A stretch of 64,000 nt of DNA from Nodosilinea sp. E11 (GTDB taxonomy: Bacteria; Cyanobacteriota; Cyanobacteriia; Phormidesmidales; Phormidesmidaceae). This document shows, piece after piece, positions 60,051 through 64,000 of this stretch. The position numbers were made by a program, and so were the translations under genes. The stretch covers positions 5,202,001 through 5,266,000 of the forward strand of contig NZ_CP136520.1 in assembly GCF_032813545.1 (NCBI RefSeq), given 5' to 3'. The stretch's first letter is position 1. Each line of letters opens with the position of its first letter. The notes below the pieces were generated by a model. It was not told the origin of the DNA and made no database searches. It saw only the letters and a program-made list of their open reading frames with translations.

Positions 60051-60075
60051 GGCGGCCTAGGAACCCTAGGCCGCC
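60051..60075. repeat. Perfect 11-bp-arm hairpin after the tRNA gene
   Basis: GGCGGCCTAGG (60051-60061) and CCTAGGCCGCC (60065-60075) pair around AAC. It may end tRNA transcription or mark the boundary to the STAS-like/PIN cassette. No T tract follows. Confidence 0.7.
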
Positions 60076-60227
60076 GAAAAGCCAGTGCTGAGCCTTAGCT
60101 ATTGGGACAATCGAATGGATATACTAACTTCACCGGAACACTGGTAGACCTGGCTTTCGATGTGATGAGTCCTACTACTGTCTAGCGTCCGAAACCTCTG
60201 ACCCTGGTTTTAGCGGGAGCAGCACCC

Positions 60228-60581
60228 ATGATCCTCAACATTCATGACATTACAGGCGAGTACGCCATTTCCGCCGACCACGGGCAGCAGGTTTACGACC
60301 ACATCCACCGCGACCTGCTCGACGGGCGTTCTATAGAGCTCAACTTCGCTGAGGTCAAGGTGTTCGCATCAGCCTTCTTCAACTTTGCGATCGGGCAGTT
60401 GCTTAAAGACATCTCCACCGATGACCTTAACCAACTGCTGAAGATCAGCAACCTCAACTCCAGCGGAACCTCCATCCTCCATCACATCATCACCAGCGCC
60501 AGGCGATACTATTCTGACAGTCAGTACCAAGCAGCAGCCGATGCCGTGATGGAAGAGTACGCCGACAGCTTTGATGCATGA
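60228..60581 (+). CDS. STAS-like domain protein (DUF4325)
   Basis: The 117-residue protein fits the DUF4325 pattern: an N-terminal strand, RSIELNFAEVKVFASAFFNFAIGQLL as the core strand and helix, and LLKISNLNSSGTSILHHII. STAS-like proteins are regulatory or scaffold modules found in conflict and signalling operons. GGGAG lies about 10 bp before the ATG. Its stop overlaps the start of the PIN gene in ATGA, so the two are translationally coupled and probably form one complex. Confidence 0.85.
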   Translation: MILNIHDITGEYAISADHGQQVYDHIHRDLLDGRSIELNFAEVKVFASAFFNFAIGQLLKDISTDDLNQLLKISNLNSSGTSILHHIITSARRYYSDSQYQAAADAVMEEYADSFDA

Positions 60582-61225
60582 CTATCAATCTCACCATCTG
60601 TGCCGACGTTGTCGATATTCAAAATGACACCCCCAGGCCTAGCGACGTTCTTCTCGTCGACACCAACGTCTGGCTCTGGCAGACCTATGGCCTTCCCCCT
60701 GAGCCAGACCGTAATAGAGCTAGGCGAGACGAGCAAAAACTCAGAGTCTATACCCGGTATCTCAACGCCGCCCTTGTCTGTGGGGTGCGGCTCAAATACT
60801 GTGGCCTGATTTTGGCTGAAATCGCCCACATTATTGAAAGATCGGAATTTGAGATTTTTAAGCGCAGCAACAAAATCGAAGCCTTAAAGCCAAAGGAATA
60901 CCGCCATAACTACCCCCATGTACATGCTCTAGTCGCCGGCATTGTTTGGAATGCCTGGAACCAAATCACCATGCTCGCTTCCTCCGCAGACCTCACCATT
61001 GACGAAAAGCTGGCCAACACCGTCGCCGATCATTTCCAGGAGATAGCCTTGGATGGTTATGACCTGTTTTTCCTCCAAGCCATCCGCAACACAGGCGTAA
61101 AACCCGTCCAAGTTCTCACCGATGACATGGATTATGCCTCTGTCCCCGGCATTCAACTGTTTACTAGCAATAGGTTAGTCATTAAACAAGCCAGAGACCA
61201 AGGCCGGCTACTGTCTTCGCGATAG
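60578..61225 (+). CDS. PIN-domain-like ribonuclease, partner of the STAS-like protein
   Basis: The 215-residue protein shows the PIN acidic set: Asp in VLLVDTNVWLW, Glu in LILAEIAHIIE, Asp in LDGYDLFFLQAI and Asp pair in VLTDDMDYASVPGI. These would bind the metal for RNA cleavage. It is longer than VapC toxins (about 130 residues), with an insert around residues 40-130. It is coupled to the STAS-like gene by a 4-bp overlap rather than to a DNA-binding antitoxin. Target and role are unknown. Confidence 0.87.
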   Translation: MTINLTICADVVDIQNDTPRPSDVLLVDTNVWLWQTYGLPPEPDRNRARRDEQKLRVYTRYLNAALVCGVRLKYCGLILAEIAHIIERSEFEIFKRSNKIEALKPKEYRHNYPHVHALVAGIVWNAWNQITMLASSADLTIDEKLANTVADHFQEIALDGYDLFFLQAIRNTGVKPVQVLTDDMDYASVPGIQLFTSNRLVIKQARDQGRLLSSR

Positions 61226-61670
61226 TCCAGGCGATACGGTTGTTGTATGGGTATGGTTTAATGCGATCGCCGAATTTGGCCAGCTTTTCGTTAACCAAAG
61301 TGATCGCATAAGGGCAATAGGCCCATGCCCCACTGCTAGGAGGGGCATGGGCCGCTAATGGCAAAGATCGCCGCCACTGTTGTGTCTGCTGTAAAACTCG
61401 GCAGTTTCAATTCTGGAAACAGCGGCGGCCAACGACTCGGCACTCAGCACACTAGATATTAGCTGCCAGCGTCAGGAATTATCTCTGCTGTCGGTGAAGT
61501 AGCGTAATAGCCGTATTTCCTGTCGTTTCAGGGCGATCGCCCCTGGGGCTGGTCTTTGACCACTGCCTCAGGCCAGGAAAGACAGGCTAACCCCTTATCC
61601 TCAGGTTTGGCAGGGTTGCTCGGATCCGATGACAGCACACCCCGCCCAAGCCTTTTTTGCCCCCACTACG
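61226..61670. other. Intergenic region with a 12-bp-arm hairpin
   Basis: GGCCCATGCCCC (61320-61331) and GGGGCATGGGCC (61342-61353) form a perfect hairpin around a 10-nt loop, about 95 bp after the PIN gene. The rest, up to the lipoprotein gene, shows nothing recognisable. Confidence 0.6.
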
Positions 61671-62318
61671 ATGAAACTTTTCCCACAACTCCCGGCTGTG
61701 GCCGGTATGGTTCTGTTTTGTATGGTGTTGCCCGCCTGCACTGGGGCACCGCCGCCGTCTCCGATCGCTGAATCGCCCGCTGTGGTCAATGCCGCGACCA
61801 CTGACTGGGCCGATCTGCTGGGGCCAACCTCGGCCCCCGAAAACTGGCAGGTAGAACCCTGCGACAATCCGGTGCTGCTCTGTGTCACTGCCAACGGCGA
61901 AATTCTCGGCACCGTCGAACGCTTTAGCCATCCCTTCAGCGAGGAGAGTTGGCCTGGGGCAGTGCCCACTACCCCAGTGGCCCAGCGGCAGTTTCTCGAG
62001 ATCTGGGTGGCCGATCACTATGCGGCCATAAAAAGCGATCGCGCCGGGGCCGACCCCAACCTCCAGTTCTCGGCAGTGCCCCCCGCCCCCGCCAGGGTCG
62101 GCCGTTTGCCGGGCCTGCGCTACGGCTACACCATCACCCACCCCAACGGCGCTGTGTTCGATCGCACCGTGGGCTATGTAGCTACCGATGGCGAGCAGAT
62201 TTACGTTTTTGTCACGGGCGTCATCGGCGGCGACCCCAGTGGATCGTTTGGGAACGAAGCTGATTTAGCTGCCTTTGAACCTCACCTGGCCACCCTCATT
62301 GCAGGACTGCAACTATGA
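61671..62318 (+). CDS. Putative lipoprotein of unknown function
   Basis: The ATG at 61671 opens a clear signal peptide (MKLFPQLPAVAGMVLFCMVL) with lipobox LPAC; an ATG at 61629 only adds a non-signal extension. The mature 190 residues contain no domain I recognise. The stop overlaps the ATG of the GUN4-WD40 gene (ATGA), so the two proteins are translationally coupled. Both are exported, which suggests a shared envelope role. Confidence 0.8.
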   Translation: MKLFPQLPAVAGMVLFCMVLPACTGAPPPSPIAESPAVVNAATTDWADLLGPTSAPENWQVEPCDNPVLLCVTANGEILGTVERFSHPFSEESWPGAVPTTPVAQRQFLEIWVADHYAAIKSDRAGADPNLQFSAVPPAPARVGRLPGLRYGYTITHPNGAVFDRTVGYVATDGEQIYVFVTGVIGGDPSGSFGNEADLAAFEPHLATLIAGLQL

Positions 62319-64000
62319 AGATTTTAAAGTTTCGCGCCATCAGCCTGGGCTTAGCATTAGTTGCGGCTCTGGCCCATCCTCTCGGCGTAACCGTCGCCCA
62401 GGCCCAGGTACCCACGCCTACGGTGCAGCAGGCCCAGGCTGTGGATATGAGTGCGCTGCGATCGCACCTCGCGGCCCAAGACTGGCAGGCTGCCGATGCT
62501 GAAACCCGCCGTCTGCTCGACCCGTGGCTTCATCCCGGTGGCAATATTTTGGGGCCTGGCCTAGTGACCAATGTTCCCCCCGAGGTGCTGAAAACCCTCG
62601 ATCAGCTCTGGGTTGAGGCTAGCGGCGGGCGGTTTGGCTTTAGCGTGCAGCAGCGCATCTGGGCTGAGGTGAGTGCGCAGCACCCCAACGATTCCTCATT
62701 GGCGGCTAAGGCTTTTGGCGATCGCGTTGGCTGGACGCGCCCCCCCGGTCGAGAAGATCCCACCTTCATCGCTGGGGACTGGCTGACCGAGATGGAACTC
62801 AACTCCTCCCTCAATGCCCCAGTGGGCCACCTGCCCTGGGCCGGGGTGAGCTGGGCGCAAATTTCTCGCCTTTTCCAGGTGGAGAGCTGCGGCAGCTGCA
62901 CCATCGATGCCATGTACGTGCAGGGGGCGCGGTTCAACCAATACATACCCATCCTCTACAGCTGGGTCGAGACGGCGCTGGCGCTGACGGTGCCCGATGT
63001 GGGCTCTTGGCAGCGGCCCCAGCTGGCCCGCACCATCGATCTCAAGTCTCTCTACCCCGAGGCCCAATGCCCGATCACTCCGGTGTCTTCGGCCATTAGC
63101 CCGAATGGGGCGGTGGTGGCGATCGGCAGTCACAGCTACGCGCCGGGCTGCCCCTCCCGAGGGGAAAGCACCCTGGCCCTGTGGAATGCCCAGCGGGGTA
63201 ACCGCATCATTACCCTGCACCGGGGGCCAGCGCTGGCGGCCTCGGCCCAGGGCAACCCACCCCAAGAGCCCGTCGGCCAGGGCGATCGCATCGTGGGAGA
63301 TGTGGCCAATGCGATCGCCTTTACCCCCGACAGCCAGTTGGTAGCGGCAGGGATGTCCTACGGGGTGGTGCGGCTGTGGTCGGCCACTACCGGCGAGCCT
63401 GTGCGAACCTTCGAGGGGCATCGGTATGCCGTGCGGGCGATCGCTCTCAGCCCCACGGGCCAAACCCTGGCCAGCGCCAGCGCCGACCACACGGTTAAAC
63501 TCTGGGACTTGCAAACCGGGCGGCTCTTGCAGACTATCTCCATCCCCGCCGCCAGCGGCATCGTTCACACCCTGCGCTTTAGCCCCAACGGGCAGCGCCT
63601 GGCCACCGCTACCGACCAAAATACTCTCCAGCTGTGGGAGGTGCCCAGCGGTCGGTTAATCCGCACCCTGGTAGATCGCGCCGGAAACGGGATTGCGCCC
63701 CTGCCCCTGGCCTTTAGCCCCGACGGCACCACCCTGGCCACGGGCGATGCCGACAACAGCCTCAAGTTTTGGAGCGCCGCCACCGGAGCCCGCCAGCTCA
63801 CCCTGACGGTGCATGAACCCCTGCGCCACCTGGCCTACAGCCCCAACGGGGAGCGGCTGGCCACCAGCGATGGCACCACCGCCCGTCTGTGGAACCTAGC
63901 CACCCGCGAGACGGTGCATTTTATTCCCCTCAACCAGACGGCAGGGCACCACATTCAGCCCACCAACTTGGGCCAGGTCGCCTTTAGCGCCGATGGCCAG
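62315..64000 (+). CDS. Exported GUN4 domain-WD40 repeat protein (3' end beyond the window)
   Basis: A signal peptide (LGLALVAALAHPLGVTVAQA) is followed by a GUN4 domain (about residues 46-200; LRSHLAAQDWQAADAETRRLL, LKTLDQLWVEAS, GRFGFSVQQRIW). From about residue 245 on there are at least six WD40 blades (for example FSPNGQRLATATDQNTLQLW, LSPTGQTLASASADHTVKLW). The frame is open to the last base, giving 562 residues so far. GUN4 normally works in the cytoplasm on porphyrins, so an exported copy is unexpected. WD40 propellers serve as interaction platforms. The gene is coupled to the lipoprotein gene by ATGA. Confidence 0.9.
   Translation, partial: MKILKFRAISLGLALVAALAHPLGVTVAQAQVPTPTVQQAQAVDMSALRSHLAAQDWQAADAETRRLLDPWLHPGGNILGPGLVTNVPPEVLKTLDQLWVEASGGRFGFSVQQRIWAEVSAQHPNDSSLAAKAFGDRVGWTRPPGREDPTFIAGDWLTEMELNSSLNAPVGHLPWAGVSWAQISRLFQVESCGSCTIDAMYVQGARFNQYIPILYSWVETALALTVPDVGSWQRPQLARTIDLKSLYPEAQCPITPVSSAISPNGAVVAIGSHSYAPGCPSRGESTLALWNAQRGNRIITLHRGPALAASAQGNPPQEPVGQGDRIVGDVANAIAFTPDSQLVAAGMSYGVVRLWSATTGEPVRTFEGHRYAVRAIALSPTGQTLASASADHTVKLWDLQTGRLLQTISIPAASGIVHTLRFSPNGQRLATATDQNTLQLWEVPSGRLIRTLVDRAGNGIAPLPLAFSPDGTTLATGDADNSLKFWSAATGARQLTLTVHEPLRHLAYSPNGERLATSDGTTARLWNLATRETVHFIPLNQTAGHHIQPTNLGQVAFSADGQ

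Noticed and set aside
61182-61364. 60-codon minus-strand frame
   Set aside because: It overlaps the PIN gene end and the 61320-61353 hairpin; no start signal or family match.

Overview
This 64-kb window is cyanobacterial chromosome. It has many HIP1 octamers (GCGATCGC and near versions), moderately high G+C, and lineage markers: DUF1830, GUN4 domains, SLH/OprB porin, Fut-type iron transport, an Anabaena-type sensory rhodopsin and a DUF151 nuclease-family protein. The gene content suggests a filamentous Leptolyngbya/Nodosilinea-like organism, but genus is inference.

Layout. 1-2.5 kb: a split ABC importer of the SsuABC/ThiXYZ type. 2.6-9.9 kb: small unknowns, a GT4 glycosyltransferase followed by a glycogen-debranching-type glycosidase, and a fatty-acid-hydroxylase-family enzyme. 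9.9-16.6 kb: DUF2254, DUF1830, a transglutaminase-like protein, a B12-binding radical SAM enzyme and methionine aminopeptidase. 16.8-22.8 kb: aldo/keto reductase with Fe-S tail, DUF151, riboflavin synthase, a PMT glycosyltransferase carrying in-frame repeats, GST, HisC. 22.9-25.4 kb: a two-gene operon of a small EACC1-like protein and a caspase-EF-hand-TPR-GUN4 fusion. 25.5-35.2 kb: CobA-HemD fusion, CoaE, a DNA-methylase-like protein lacking its NPPY motif, SRPBCC, methyltransferase, HAD phosphatase, ABC exporter, YdcF-like protein.

36-45.6 kb is an iron-uptake neighbourhood: SLH porin, Fut permease and Fut binding protein. The two Fut genes are separated by a Uma2 gene, a Uma2 remnant, a DUF4160/DUF2442 pair, a YihY protein and a solitary TnpB flanked by hairpins. 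45.9-49.4 kb: TonB-like protein, DacB-type carboxypeptidase, LpxB-related protein. 49.5-50.3 kb: a sensory rhodopsin nearly collinear with Anabaena sensory rhodopsin, with no transducer gene beside it. 50.6-57.6 kb: an RND efflux operon with a muramidase gene inside it, divergent from a padR regulator with a textbook operator. 57.7-59.6 kb: siroheme genes sirB-cobA. 59.9 kb: tRNA-Gly(UCC), followed by a translationally coupled STAS-like/PIN pair. The window closes with a lipoprotein coupled to an exported GUN4-WD40 protein that runs off the end.

The most interesting material is the accessory layer. It comprises two unusual GUN4 fusions, the EACC1-like/caspase pair, the STAS-like/PIN pair, the orphan rhodopsin, the methylase pseudoenzyme, and several families of palindromic repeats. 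Some repeats are inserted in frame into genes; one octamer array can shift the reading frame between CobA and HemD.
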